From Mesorhabditis belari (Eukaryota > Nematoda > Chromadorea > Rhabditida > Rhabditidae): 64,000 bases of DNA. This document shows positions 1 to 11,160 of the stretch, piece after piece. The position numbers and the translations under genes were made by a program. How positions within the stretch are numbered: position 1 is the first letter of the stretch; each line of letters begins with the position of its first letter. The notes beneath the pieces are model-generated. The model did no database searches. It saw only the letters and a program-made list of their open reading frames with translations, and had not been told where the DNA came from. The stretch is from assembly GCA_958450365.1 (NCBI GenBank), contig CAUEEP010000741.1, positions 3,372,501 through 3,436,500 on the forward strand, in the 5' to 3' direction.

Positions 1-144
1 GGATAGTTTCCGGGTGATATGACAAAGAAAAGCACATCGTGAACTTAATCATTGATCATACTCGTTTAGTTTTTATTTAGTTTGTTGCACTCGTAGAATT
101 TGCAAAGCATAATCTCCATTTATTTAACAGAAACAATAAATATT

Positions 145-310
145 TTATCCGTAAATACAGAATCCTACAGCAGCTCTTAGCTCGACTTTATTGCTGGATA
201 CGACTTTGAGTGTAAACCAAGCCAATCGTCGAGTGCTTTCCTTTGTTCCAACTTGATCGAACTTGGTGTTGGGCTTCTTCCTTTTAATGGAAAATTTCCT
301 GAAGTTCATT
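145..310 (-). CDS. possible 3' terminal exon of a minus-strand gene, unknown product
   Basis: On the minus strand a frame stays open for about 50 codons and ends at a TAA at 147-145. The product is basic, rich in Lys/Arg/Thr, and contains stretches such as KRKKPNTKFDQVG and RRLAWFTLKVVSS. AT-rich DNA with possible poly(A) signals follows the stop. No upstream exon or start could be fixed because the splice acceptor near 310 is uncertain. I do not recognise a family. An open frame of this length in AT-rich DNA is only moderate evidence, so this could be chance. Confidence 0.28.
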
Positions 311-815
311 TGTCACTTGCTTGTTTGTCACTTCGCTACTTGCTTTTCATCTAGTTTTCTTTTCCTGCTTTATCCAAGTCGTATCTTTGTAACAGTGAGC
401 GAACCGACTCTAGAAAATTGAATTCGGGTGTTGAATCTGAGGAGAGCCGTTTCCGCGCACCCTCTATTCGCTAGGCAATTTTCTGAAACCCAAGAAATTT
501 TCGTTGCCCAACTCTATGCGACAACTCACCGAGATGCAAGAATAATGTGGAAATGGAATAAAATTGAACTTTTCTAGAAAGCGATGATTATCGATTTCGA
601 GGTAACAGGCTTGTGAAAAGAGCAGAGACACACTTAGCAAGGTACACATTTGTGTGTCTATCTCTTTTGCACTTTTCCTTGCACAACCAAAAGCATATCA
701 CCACTGCCTCAACAAGGCACAAAGTTTGTCTTTCTATTCGTTTTATTTTTTAGATATTTCTTTCCCAAAACAGGTTTAAATTTCCATGTTAACATCTTAA
801 TTTAAAGCTTTGCTA

Positions 816-3800
816 ATGGAGGCAGAATCGAAAGCAATTCGGCTAAAATCCGTGGAGCTAGCCTCAAACGAACATGGCCAGCTAAAATTCTCAAATGTTT
901 CGCTTCCAGATGACTATTTGCCTGATTTGGTAAGTTGGTGAGCAGATTTATTGGGTTGGCCGGAAAGTCTTGTCCTCAATTTTCATATTTTCCCCGAGAA
1001 ATCACTAATTCACCAATCAATTCACGGTTTTCTTTAATAAAACTATCTTTATTGCCTAGTTTACAGTCTTTTTAACAGCAAATTTAAGTATATTTTGAGG
1101 CATGTACTTCGAGTTTCTTTTGGAAATTGTTCAGATGTGCATATAATAAAAACAACTGAACAGATCAAGTTGAAATTTGGTTATCTGCCTAACTTTTTAT
1201 GCTCTATCTATTTTAAATTGACACTAAAATTAGTTTCTTTGGTAGAAAGTATTGGGTTGGCGGAAAAGTCCTTTCGGATTTTTTGGGAGAGTACCTTAAA
1301 TTTGTCCAATTGAGAAATTTCCTTCACGAAATCGTTGAAACCAATTCTGGATAGTTCGGTCGGTCACGAAATCGGGTCCATAAACGTCAGTAATCTCTCG
1401 ATGAGCCTGTGGGCATTGAGTTTCGGTGAATGCAACAAAAACAGGTGTCGTGGTGCCCTCCAATCAACTGACACGACATTCCTGAAAAAGCCCTAACAAC
1501 ATCAAAAAATGATAAAACAAAAAAACGAGAAAAACAAAGGAAAACGCGAAAAGCGGCGGAAAGGCTATGACTGAGGGCGCTGGTTCGACTTCCACCGGTG
1601 ACAATATTTTCAAAAATTTTTTGCTAAGATTCTGAAAATTTGTGTCTAGGGGTTATTTTTGACGCTGATCACGAAACACATGTTTTTAGCCTAGGCTTCT
1701 GCACGGAAAACTAACGAAACGGAAAACAGCCATTTTTTGGCTCTGCCGCCCTTACTAAAATAGCTGAAAAGCTAGAAAAGGATATCTCAAAACGGACCAA
1801 CGACCGTCTTGAATTCAGCTTTAGGATGAGCAAAAACGCAAAATTGGACAAATTTAAGGTACTCTCCCAAAAAATCCCAAAGGACTTTTCCACCAACCCA
1901 ATAGCTAAATTGCTTCGTCAAAGTTTTACGATTTTTGGTTACCCTCTTCTTGCCCCTTGAAAACCTTAAAACAAGAGTTTTTCCCAATCTTCCAAAAGTT
2001 ATTTTACAGATCTTTTCAATCTTTTCAATACTGAAACCGCAAATAAATTGGCTGATCTATCGCTTTTAAAATGGGCAATGAAAATTGTCGACAAGATTTT
2101 CCGGTCAATCCAATATAAAAAGCGTATGCATGTTATTTTTAGAAAAGGCATAGTCATTGAACAAAACTATGTGATTAACGCAAATAGAGGCTAGAATGAC
2201 TTTAAAAAAATTCAGGATGACCGGTTTTATACCTATATAAATACTTTATTTAGAAAGAAATAAAGTGCGAAAACGACATGAAAAATGTACCAGACAAAAG
2301 ATCACAAAGGCACTTAAAATGCAACGAAGTAGCCTTTTAAAATCAGACACGGTGGAGATCAAACGCAACTTGTCGGAAAGGGCATTCCAAACTTTAATCA
2401 CACGATTTACAAAAAAGCTCTAGAGGATTTAGAGAAAGCAGATTCGGGATGCAAGATAAAAGAGCCACGCCTAGTCGCGAAAAGCCTCGAATTTAGCCGA
2501 AAAAAATTTTTTAAAAGAGGGTTTTGATGTTTTCCTTTCATTAGGTTGTCCAGTTATAAATGCGCGTTTTTGAGGGCTTATTCCAAATATTTCTGCAAGT
2601 TCACGTGTAGTTTGTCGAGGATCAATTTCGATCGCCTGTTTAAGTACTGCATTATCGATCTTAGGAGGCCGGTGGTCCTCATCTCCCAAAAATTTATTTC
2701 CTTCTCGAAATCGTTGAAACCATCGCCGACACTGGCTTTCCAAAATAGCCTCTTCCAAAATACTTTCCAAAGGTCTCGATGAGATTCAGCGGTATTTTTG
2801 CCCAATTTGAAGTCATACCAAAGACTGGCACGGAGACGAAACTTCGTGTCGTTCACAGAAATTAAATCTAAACACAGAAATTAAATCAAAAATTGGTTTG
2901 ACGTCAAAAACACGAAAAGTTGTAATAAAATAAGAAATCCTGAACAGCATATAGAAAATTGGTTTGTTAAAATTGAAAGCTCTAAGGAATGCTGTTCAAG
3001 TTGTTCAAGAGCAGGCGTGCCTTCATAACTGGACAACCCAATACAATTTTAAAGCACTCAACCAAATCTATGATAAGACGGCGCTCTTCTAAGGTTTTAA
3101 GTGAGAAAAGTCTCAATCTATGTTTATATCTGACGGATAAGTAGTTAGCAAAATTAATTTTGAATAGTGCTATTCGAGTAAAGTTTTTCTGAACCTTTTC
3201 AATTTTGTCGCTTAGGGATTTAGAAATAGGTGACCAAATTAAAGAAGCATACTCGAGGATTGGGCGAACGTAGATAATAAAGCATTTCCTATATATTAGG
3301 GTGGTGCAAAAGAAGCTGCCGATTTGACGGTAAATTTAAAAAAAAGATGACGTTCGATGGTGACATGATCACAATGGAATATTTTCGCAAGATCTCGAGC
3401 AGATTGGCATGGATCGGCCTGAATAGCGTCCCTCAGCTTGGCTTCGTTCACAACTTCTGGCCTCGAACCGTGCTCGTAATCTTCCAAAGTCTCGTCTGCC
3501 TCTCGGAATCGTTGAAACCAAGTCTGACACTGCCTGAGAGACAAACTGCCATCTCCCAAAAGCAGCACAGAGAGAACGATGCGATTTGGCAGCAGACTTT
3601 CCAATTTTGAAGTTAAACAGTAATGCTGCTCGTAGCACAAACTTTTGCTCCACCATGATCTAAATAAAAACTATAAGCATTTTTAAATAAAATAAACAAC
3701 AACTAAAAAATTCAAATGTCGAAATAAATAGCAAACAAATATGCGAACAAAACATAAAAAAATAATGCCGTTAGCATCGCTCGCTTCTAATAAATGAGAG

Positions 3801-5873
3801 CGGATACCCATCAGCAATTTCTTTTGCACCACCCTAATATATTAATATCGGGTATGCAAATAGATCTAAGAATTTTGCCTGCACAAAAGGACGCCTTCTT
3901 AAATATTTTTTCTAAGTGTGTAGAGAAATTTAGATAAGGTGATATGTAGACTCCTAAATCGTGAAGAGATTCATTGTCAGCTATGGACTTTATTGCGGCA
4001 TCACCAATTTTAAGGGGGACTTTTATTTTACCTGTACTAAAATGAATAGATTTTGAGTGAGAAAGTTTTAAACCCCAAATATTGGACCAAATTTCAACGT
4101 TGAAATCAACAAATTTCAACCAAAAAAATTCAGGATGACAGGTTTTACCGCGATAAAGGTCTACATTCCGAACAGTTTCATTCCATTGGCGAAGGACGCT
4201 TTTCCACGATAATGTGAGGCTTTTATTAAAAATTGACCCATTTTTTTTAGGGCTGCTGTGCTCAAACGCAGAAATGAGCTCACTAAAGTTGCATTGAAAA
4301 GGTTCATTCGAGTCTGAATCATCGAAAAACTTAGTGGTTTAGATTTGACGTTTCGAATTCAATTCAAAATCACTTGGACGGTTATTCGGTGATGTTGAGC
4401 GCTTTTCAAAATGCGATGTACCTTACGCATCCAAATGTAAGTCTCAAAGCGGGAACTTTTTAATCATAGAACAATAGATTGTGACAATGATTGACTCGTT
4501 TTTCATCGAAAGCCCAAATCATGATATTCGCTATGCCTTTATGGCTACAGAAAGAATAGATACAACTCTTGATTCTTATTTCAGGTTTGATATTTGGTTG
4601 AATATTTTAACTGTGATTTAGCCTACTGGCAAAACCTCATAAAGGTGGGTCAATAAAATTGCGGGATCATCGACAAATGGCTGCGATGTTGGTGCAAATA
4701 TTTCGAGCACTGGATTTCCTACAACAAAGAGGGATAATACATCGGGTAAATTAGTATTAAAAAAAAGATTTTAAAAATTTAGGACATCCTCCCGCGCAAT
4801 ATTGGGCTGAACCTAAAAGGTTTTGTTGTTAAACTGCTCAACTTTGAGCGAGCTGGGTACGGTTGTGAAACATATCCCGAACAACAACTTCGTTGAATTC
4901 AGCCAAGTCAACGCAGCTGGGCATCATACAACAATTGTGAGCACTCCACCTATCCATCAGCCATTAGAAGTGATTCTTCACCGTGACTATGATTGCAGAG
5001 GTCAGTAAATTAAAACCAAGTCTCTATACAAGTAATGTAGTAATGCAATTCAAATTTTATCAAATCTTTTAGTTGATGTATGGGCGACTGGTCTTGTAGC
5101 TCTTTGTATGCTGAATTGCAAACTAATGTACCCGAAAGGGGTTTGTTTTTTTTCAAAGAAAACTAATTTTTAGAATTTTAAGACGAATAAACTACATCCA
5201 GTCAAGCAGCGAGTACTTGATGTGGTCGGCGTGCCAGAAGATCAATATGACGATATGTTAGCATTTTTTTTACTTAAAAAACATGTTTAAACTTTAGTTT
5301 TGGAGTCGATTTATTGTATGAAAAAATTCGAGCACCGATATTGAGCCAAGAACTTGACCTTGCGTTGGATTGTCTTGATAGCGACCGAGCCACACTAACC
5401 AGTGAGATCATTTTAGGCTAATTGATACCATTTAATGTTTTTGATGGCTTTTGTACACTATCTTCTGTAGAAAATGCCTTGAATTTTAGAAGCTAATCTG
5501 AAAGATCTCTTGGAAAATATTTTTACCGTGAATCCGCAAATGAGGCCAACTGCAGCTGAATGTTTGGATCATCCATATTTACACCTCATGAATGTAAGTG
5601 CAAACTATGTTGTAACATTCTTGTAAGCATTGTTTTTCACGAATTAAATTCTTAAAATAAAATAAGAATAGTCATGAAAGTACCGAAGTTGTAAAACAAG
5701 CTGAAACGGAAAACTTTTGCTAAACTTTTGCTTTTTCCTTGCATCAATCAAAGCTTAATATTCAGCAGAAACTTCCTCCCATACAATTGCTGGAAAACAA
5801 TTTTAAAGAGAAGAATGAAAGAGATCGGCACCTTTTCGAGGATTATTTGCGGAAGTTTTCAAGACGATTTTAA
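816..5873 (+). CDS. MAPK-like (CMGC) protein pseudokinase, 14 exons, about 410 aa
   Basis: Exons 816-929, 4134-4213, 4251-4301, 4343-4436, 4478-4584, 4622-4745, 4783-4856, 4903-5000, 5073-5140, 5174-5256, 5298-5401, 5490-5593, 5667-5690 and 5766-5873 join in phase with GT/AG introns and end at TAA. Read in order: a glycine loop IGEGRFST, the VALKR strand with the ATP lysine, LTHPNIV before beta-4, IIHRD in the catalytic loop, VDVWATG in helix F, and a subdomain XI segment ending RPTAAECLDHPYL. Key catalytic residues are lost. HRDLKPxN reads HRDILPRN, so the Lys is gone. DFG reads NFE. APE reads PLE. No clear helix-C Glu is seen. From family knowledge this should not phosphorylate substrates and more likely acts as a scaffold or allosteric partner. 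MAPK affinity rests on length and subdomain spacing. Exons 13-14 are less certain than the kinase core. The first intron is about 3.2 kb and full of transposons; the others are 33-120 bases. Confidence 0.8.
951..2113. mobile_element. mariner-type non-autonomous element (outer), TA flanked
   Basis: The left end reads TTGGGTTGGCCGGAAAGTC and the right end is its imperfect reverse complement, ending at 2113. TA dinucleotides flank both ends, as expected for Tc1/mariner insertion. No transposase frame is left inside. It lies in intron 1 of the pseudokinase gene and was itself hit by a second element at 1252-1901. Confidence 0.7.
1252..1901. mobile_element. mariner-type element nested in the 951-2113 element
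   Basis: About 650 bp with near-perfect terminal inverted repeats of about 60 bp (1252-1313 and about 1845-1901), starting TTGGGTTGGCGGAAAAGTCC, with TA on both sides. The high arm identity compared with the outer element suggests a younger insertion. No transposase is visible inside. Confidence 0.75.
2541..3041 (-). mobile_element. internally deleted mariner in the LINE, transposase N-terminal remnant
   Basis: Terminal inverted repeats with GGTTGTCCAGTTAT at both ends. On the minus strand two overlapping frames carry the mariner helix-turn-helix region, for example LRASLWYDFKLGKNTAESHRD, then after a frameshift CRRWFQRFREGNKFLGDEDH and TTRELAEIFGIS. The catalytic domain is missing. It is a dead element between LINE fragments. 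Confidence 0.7.
3299..3834 (-). mobile_element. internally deleted mariner in the LINE, second family
   Basis: 536 bp with TIR GGGTGGTGCAAAAGAA at both ends and TA duplications. Minus-strand frames give the mariner N-terminal domain: LLFNFKIGKSAAKSHRSLC, a frameshift, then CQTWFQRFREADETLEDYEH and SARDLAKIFHCDHVTIERHL. There is no catalytic domain. It splits the LINE reading frame at the DLGV/YVRPILEY junction. Confidence 0.75.
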
Positions 5874-6299
5874 CGGGAATTTCGTATTTGAAAATGAAAT
5901 AATAAAAAACTTTGAGTTTGCAAGTTTCTAAACAAGAAATTTGGAACAAGAAAAAAAAAACAAAAAACAAGAAAAATTAAGACCCAGGTTTTGCAAGAAC
6001 ACAAAGATACATGGAAAATGATTAAATGTCTATTTCAAAAAATTGCTGCCACTCAGCGATTCTGAAGCCAACTGATAATTTTACGAAGAACAAAAATTTT
6101 GTTAATTCCCAACAATGATCTTTAGCCTTAAAGCTAATCGCTGAAAAATCTTTCCACCAATCTTTCACAACTGATCATTTCAAAGTTTCCACCCATGTTG
6201 AACGTTAAATTGTCGTTTTTCAAAGGATACAAAGAACTGCTTTTTCTTATATTGGTTACTATTTTTTTAATAGGTTAAAAGTTTAAAGAAAAGGCTCAC

Positions 6300-7170
6300 T
6301 ATCGTTCGCCTTTTCCGCTGCGGTTTCAGGACACATTTGGGACCCTTTGCGACGGATTTGGGGGAGTTAGGGGTTGATCATGTTACAATGCTACGGCACC
6401 TTCATACCCTTGGATTTAAATCGAAACTTGGGGCTTGGGTGCCCCATGACCTCAATAACCCCCAGAAGTGGCAGCACGCCTCAATCAGTGCCGTCCATTT
6501 CTCAGAATACAAAAGGGAATCTTTTCTTTCTCGAATTGTGATAGGAGATGAGAAATGGGTTTTATCTGTGAACTTTCAGAGGAAGTGGCAATGGGTGGGG
6601 CCAGGCGAGAAACCCGAAAGTGACCCTAAGCCCGATTTGCATCAGAAGAAGTTTATGCTCTGCGTTTTGTGGAATATGAAGGGAGTGATGTACTGGGAGT
6701 TGCTGGATAGCAAGACGACCTTTAACGCAATCAAATACAGTGAACAGTTGGGAAAGGTGAATGAATCCCTGAAGAAGAATAGGCCCTCCAAGTCAAAGAT
6801 CGTTCTCATCCACGACAACGCGCACCCTCATGTTGCAAAACTGACTCGCTCTAAAATAAATAGTCTTGTTTGGGAACTTTTGGCGCATTCCCCATACAGT
6901 CAGGCCCCTTTTTATTACTATTTGTTCCGGATCACCAGTAATGAACCTGCGGGAGAACACTTTGATTCGGAAGAAGCAGTCAAAAATTGGCTTTGAAAGT
7001 TTTTCGATTCAAAAACAAAATCCTACCACGAAAGAGAAATCCGCAAATTGCCTGTAAAATGGGCAGAAGTCGTCAATAATAATGGAAATTATTTGGAATG
7101 AATTTATGGTTTTATTTTCAATAAATTTTGGTTCAAAGCCCCGCAGTTTTCAATTCACCAACCCAATATA
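6300..7170 (+). pseudogene. mariner transposase pseudogene, 5' truncated
   Basis: A frame from about 6310 encodes the later two thirds of a mariner transposase: VSRHL-like VTMLRHLHTLGF, SKLGAWVPHDL, then the first catalytic Asp in IVIGDEKWV and the second in LIHDNAHPHVA. The third catalytic motif, normally YSPDLAPSDYHLF, reads YSQAPFYYYLF, so the third Asp is lost. A TGA at 6994-6996 interrupts the frame, which then continues to a family-typical ending NNNGNYLE at about 7101. The right inverted terminus (TTCACCAACCCAATA) lies at 7152-7168; no clear left end is seen. Confidence 0.85.
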
Positions 7171-7980
7171 ATGAAAGTATTAAATAGATAGAACCCAATA
7201 GATTTTGCATAAGGATCAATGCGAGTCAGAGGTCGAAATTGGTGAATAAATATTGGGATTATTGGCAAAGTAAGCAGTTATTGTAAATTACATACTCTAC
7301 ATAATAAGATTTCCTTTAAAAAAATTAGGGCTTTATAACAGTCTAACTCTAAATACTGGTCTAAGATAAGCTGAGACTGATCATTGGCTCTGTTCCCTGG
7401 AAGGTTTGGAACTCTAGCGGATACGGAGTCATAGCATTTCTATAGTCTAAACTTAAGACAAATCTTTTTAAGCATTTAACTAAACGCAATAATTTAGAGA
7501 AGACATCCCAGGAGGGATTTCCAAACAACGAATTCAAAAAGGAAGCCAAGAAAGCTTGCTGGGATGAGTTTCGCTGCTTACCATTAGTGCTTTATTACTG
7601 AACAGGTATTGTTTTGTGCATCTTGTAAAGGCCATATATAGGTACTTCAAAAAAATAAACATTTATCCCAGATTCAACTCGATCCAAGAACTCAAACCAA
7701 GTTCAATTTGAAGTTGACCCTTTCTTCCGTGTTCAATTTTTGCCATTCGAGGGCTAGTTGGTATAATTGATCGGTCCACCCTCTTAGCGGGATATCAAAT
7801 CGAATATATGGGTCTTCGCCTGATGCTTTCAGATTGATGAAACTAAAATTATATTTTAAAAACTTTTTGATTAGATTATTTTCTAAAATATGCACCGAAA
7901 AGCCTACCGTACAAAAGCTGGTTTTTTAAAAATAAAACAGTGGGATGACTATAACATGATTAGTTTGAGCTTATAATATA
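7171..7980. other. intergenic; only a weak minus-strand exon candidate
   Basis: No recognisable gene. On the minus strand between about 7845 and 7700 a frame after a TTTTAG acceptor reads INLKASGEDPYIRFDIPLRG and onward to a stop. It could be an exon relic but has no partner exons or known family. Confidence 0.3.
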
Positions 7981-8562
7981 CAGAGTGACGCAAAAGTTCT
8001 TGCACTTTTTATAAAGGAACAGTTTGACTCGAAAAACATTTTTGAAAACGGAAAACACGCCATTTTTGAAAAACTAACGGCGGATTATGAAAATTCAGAT
8101 ATTTTTACCCCCTACCATACTTTTTTACACAAAAGTCGCAACTCTAAACAACTTTTTGATGAGGATGTTTAAAGGTTGTCACAGCACTTTTTTTGCTTTT
8201 GAGATTTGGGTGCCCTTCGTAAAATCGCTTGAAAATCTTTCGTTTTTGAGATATAAAGTTTGTTTGTGGCTTGTTTTCAAGAAAAAAACTTAGCTCTATC
8301 AAATGGTAACAACAGCTTTTGGAAAGAATTTTATTCTGTAAAGTTTAAGTCAACTTTGGCAAAAATTTTCAGTGACCAGACCGAGATATAAAAAATCCTA
8401 GTCAAAAAGTTGTTGAGAGTCGGAATCTTTTTATGAAAATGGCCATTGGGGTAAAAATACCTGAATTTTTAGAATCCAATGCTAGTTTTCCGAAATTCAC
8501 CTATTTTAGAAGTCAAAAAATTACTGCTACAGAAAAAGTGCAAGGACTTTTGAGCCACCCTG
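7981..8562. mobile_element. Tc1/mariner-type MITE, 582 bp
   Basis: The ends read CAGAGTGACGCAAAAGTTCT and the complementary AGGACTTTTGAGCCACCCTG, about 30 bp of inverted repeat, each next to TA. There is no transposase frame, so it is non-autonomous. Confidence 0.75.
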
Positions 8563-8888
8563 TAGTAAGACCAGCCGGCACCTGGCTGAATGAGTTGGGC
8601 ACGACGCATAGTTAGTTTAAAATTAACCAATAGAATAGCTAACTTATTGTTCAGAGATTATGATTTTGGTTAAAAGACTCTCTCGGAAAATTGCTCATAA
8701 AATTTCAACTCATTCCGCTAATTCCAAATTGTTCTGTCCAAAGAAAGCGTCAAAAAATTTTTCGTCAAATGGTTCCGTCAAATTGTTCCGCCTAACAGCA
8801 GCTTTCTTATTGAATGATTTGGAGCCGGCGCATACCTTAAACTTTAACTCATTTTTCCATTTTAAAAGAAAAAAAAATTAATTTTTTC

Positions 8889-8975
8889 GGAGAGGGACCG
8901 AACCCGTGACCCCTCTTTACCACTTTCGTTTGAGAGACGCGCGCTCTAACCACTCGGCCATCTGCGCGCCGGGGA
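8889..8975 (-). repeat. tRNA-like (SINE-type) sequence, minus strand
   Basis: The minus strand has a good internal A box (ATGGCCGAGTGGTTAGAGC) and a B-box-like GGGTTCGGTCCC about 45 bases later, with a T run shortly after that could end pol III transcription. The acceptor and T stems do not pair as in a working class II tRNA, and no clean anticodon arm forms. It is therefore a tRNA pseudogene or SINE head. Related tRNA-like pieces lie near 30.6, 37.3, 48.0 and 48.8 kb. Confidence 0.5.
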
Positions 8976-9187
8976 GGAGTTAGGCAACATTGGGCGTGGC
9001 TAGTTTTGCAGTTTTTTGAATTTTTAAAAAAAGGACTCGATGAAATCTTCTGATTTTTTGGGAGCGGAGTGTGAAGCAAATTTCCTATCGAACAAAAAAA
9101 AGTGCGTTCCGAATTTCGCCCTGGGCGTCGAGGTAGGTACCTGTGATGGACGGACGGACGGACAAACCGACGCTTCCCTTTTATATA

Positions 9188-10751
9188 CAGTGCGTTTCAA
9201 ATTCTTAAACGCACCCTCTAAAATAGCGAATTTTGCATTTTGACCACCTCTACAACTATTAATCTTTTTTCTATTAGAAAGAGCATGTCTTAAAACCTAA
9301 ATAACACGAAAATAAGCATACTGTAAAAAACAAAAATTTTCAAAATAGAAACTTTTTGCTAAATCAACCGTTTCAAATTCTTAAACGCACCCGCCCTTGC
9401 TGTTGTTATTTGAAATTTTTCGTTTTGTTGTGCATATTTTTTTATTAAATTTATAATTTTTGTTAATTTCCAGATAAATGGCACACGGAAAGCTGCTCAC
9501 GGATTATGAGAAAGGCCAGATTGATGCCCGTTTGAGGATTGGCGACTCAATAAGGAAAATCGCAAAAAATTTGGGCCGATCCGACTCTGCCGTGCGAAAT
9601 TATATAAAGTCCGAGTTCGTTTCTGCACCAAAGAAGCCAGGACCAAAACCAAAGCTGACACCGCGAGCTAGACGCCATATTGTGAACAAAATCCACGGAA
9701 AAACGATCAATGAAGTGAAAACGGAACTGAAAATCGACGCTTCGAAGACGACAATTTGGCGAGCTGTCACGAAAAATCCACATATCGATTGACAATTATT
9801 GAACATGCAACCGGTCGTGAAGCTCTTGCACAAGAAAGCCCGATTGGAGTTCGCCAAGACTCATATGAATCAGGATTGGTCTATGGTTAGAAAGCCGCTT
9901 ATGTTTTCTTATTTTTTTTGCGTTTAGGTGATCTTTTCCGATGAGAAGAAATGGAATTGGGATAGCCCCGATGGCGTTGGCTACTATTGGAGGGATCTTC
10001 GACGTGATCCGATGGTGTTTGGGACTCGAAACTTTGGCGGTGGTTCTGTGATGGTTTGGGCCGTATTTTGTGCTAATGGAACGCTCGCTCTGAAGATGGT
10101 TTCGAATCGGATGACTAGATAAATATCTTGAAAAATTGCTTGTCGCCGTTTTCGCTCCTAAATCAAACCGTTCCCGATTTGTTTCAATAGGACAACGCGT
10201 CAGTTCATCGAGCCGGAGATACCCGAGATTGGCTGAAAAACAACAACATTGCAACTTTGGACTGGCTCGCACAGTCTCCTGACCTCAATCCAATAGAAAA
10301 TTTATGGGGAATACTTGTTCGAGCTGTCTACAAGAATCATCGTCAGTTTCAAGACGTTTTTACACTTAAAGCAGCAATTTTTTCGGCCTGGAGCGATCTC
10401 GACGTCCCTGCTCTTCAAAACCTCATCAATTTAATGCCAGACCGGATTTTTCAAGTAATTAATCGTTCTGTTGCGTGTACGGGTTATTAGTTTTGATTTT
10501 TTACCTTTGATTTTTTATTTGTGTCGATAAATAAAAATATTTTCATAGTGCGTTTAAGAATTTGAAACGGTTGATTTAGCAAAAAGTTTCTATTTTGAAA
10601 ATTTTTGTTTTTTACAGTATGCTTATTTTCGTGTTATTTAGGTTTTCAGACATGCTCTTTTCTAATAGAAAAAAGATTAATAGTTGTAGAGGTGGCCAAA
10701 ATGCAAAATTCGCTATTTTAGAGGGTGCGTTTAAGAATTTGAAACGCACTG
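9188..10751 (+). mobile_element. Tc3-like transposon with about 200-bp inverted repeats
   Basis: 1564 bp starting CAGTGCGTTTCAAATTC and ending with its complement, with TA at both sides. The terminal repeats (9188-9391 and about 10545-10751) are nearly identical for about 200 bp. Each carries the motif AAATTCTTAAACGCACC twice, once at the outer and once at the inner end. This layout of two binding sites per long repeat is known in Tc3-type elements. It encloses one transposase gene, now disabled. Confidence 0.88.
9478..10490 (+). pseudogene. Tc3-like DDE transposase, inactivated
   Basis: Starts at ATG 9478 with a Tc3-type helix-turn-helix (LTDYEKGQIDARLRIGDSI, then DSAVRNYIKS) and a basic KKPGPKPKL linker. 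An in-frame TGA at 9790-9792 interrupts it. A short intron (about 9887-9927) leads to the first catalytic Asp in VIFSDEKKWNWDS. A frameshift near 10120 follows VSNRMT. The second Asp lies in DNASVHRAGD and the Glu in SPDLNPIENLWG, giving the DD34E pattern. It ends at TAG 10488-10490. All catalytic residues remain but one stop and one frameshift break the protein. Close pairing of the repeats suggests it was active not long ago. Confidence 0.85.
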
Positions 10752-11160
10752 TATAATAGATACACTTAACCATTTTAAAAAAAAGAGAGATTACGGTAAC
10801 TTTCTGAAGCGCATCTTTTACAAAGCACGTCAATCAAGAGAAACACAATCAATTTTTGAAAACTTATTTTTATAACTAACGTTGCGACATCTGATTTGAT
10901 CTTTACATGATATTTTGGGCATTGGTTTTCCATGAGCACTTTGCGGATTTCCTTCAAGAATTTTCCATCAATTCCATTCGAATTTGTTATCTGAATTATT
11001 TATGTAAGGTATTGAACAAATCCAGCTCTGGCTCTTGATGAAAATCTTGTGTTGGCTAATGAAGAAATTTAGACCCTGATTCGTGGCGTGTGATCTCCCG
11101 AAAATGTTGCTAGAGAGGCTCCAATGATCGCAGGTGTCGAGAATTTTCCATCATTTATTG
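10752..11160. other. intergenic/decayed coding-like segment
   Basis: Short open pieces occur on the minus strand near 10985-10900 (FLKEIRKVLMENQCPKYHVK) and 11145-11085 (FSTPAIIGASLATFSG), with candidate splice sites. They do not join in phase with the gene at 11161-12264. They may be its 3' neighbour or a relic. No function can be assigned. Confidence 0.25.

Larger units (their letters stand above)
2230..4121 (-). mobile_element. 5'-truncated non-LTR retrotransposon (CR1/jockey-like), interrupted twice
   Basis: Minus-strand reading recovers the C-terminal part of a LINE reverse transcriptase in pieces. At 4119-3840 there is DLGVYISPYLNFSTHLEK. Beyond the inserted mariner, at 3290-3050, there is YVRPILEYASLIWSP. 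Near 2430-2350 there is RVIKVWNALSDKLR followed by a 3' untranslated tail. The element is flanked by a target site duplication of about 26 bp (2204-2229 and 4122-4147) with one mismatch. Two mariner-type elements (2541-3041, 3299-3834) sit inside it, so it is the older layer. The 5' half of the RT is absent, typical of truncated reverse transcription. Confidence 0.75.

Noticed and set aside
8889..8975. Functional tRNA-Ser or tRNA-Leu gene
   Set aside because: The A and B boxes are good but acceptor and T stems do not pair and no proper anticodon loop forms.
9796..10272. 158-residue minus-strand frame
   Set aside because: It is antisense to the Tc3-like transposase, whose motifs are clear on the plus strand.
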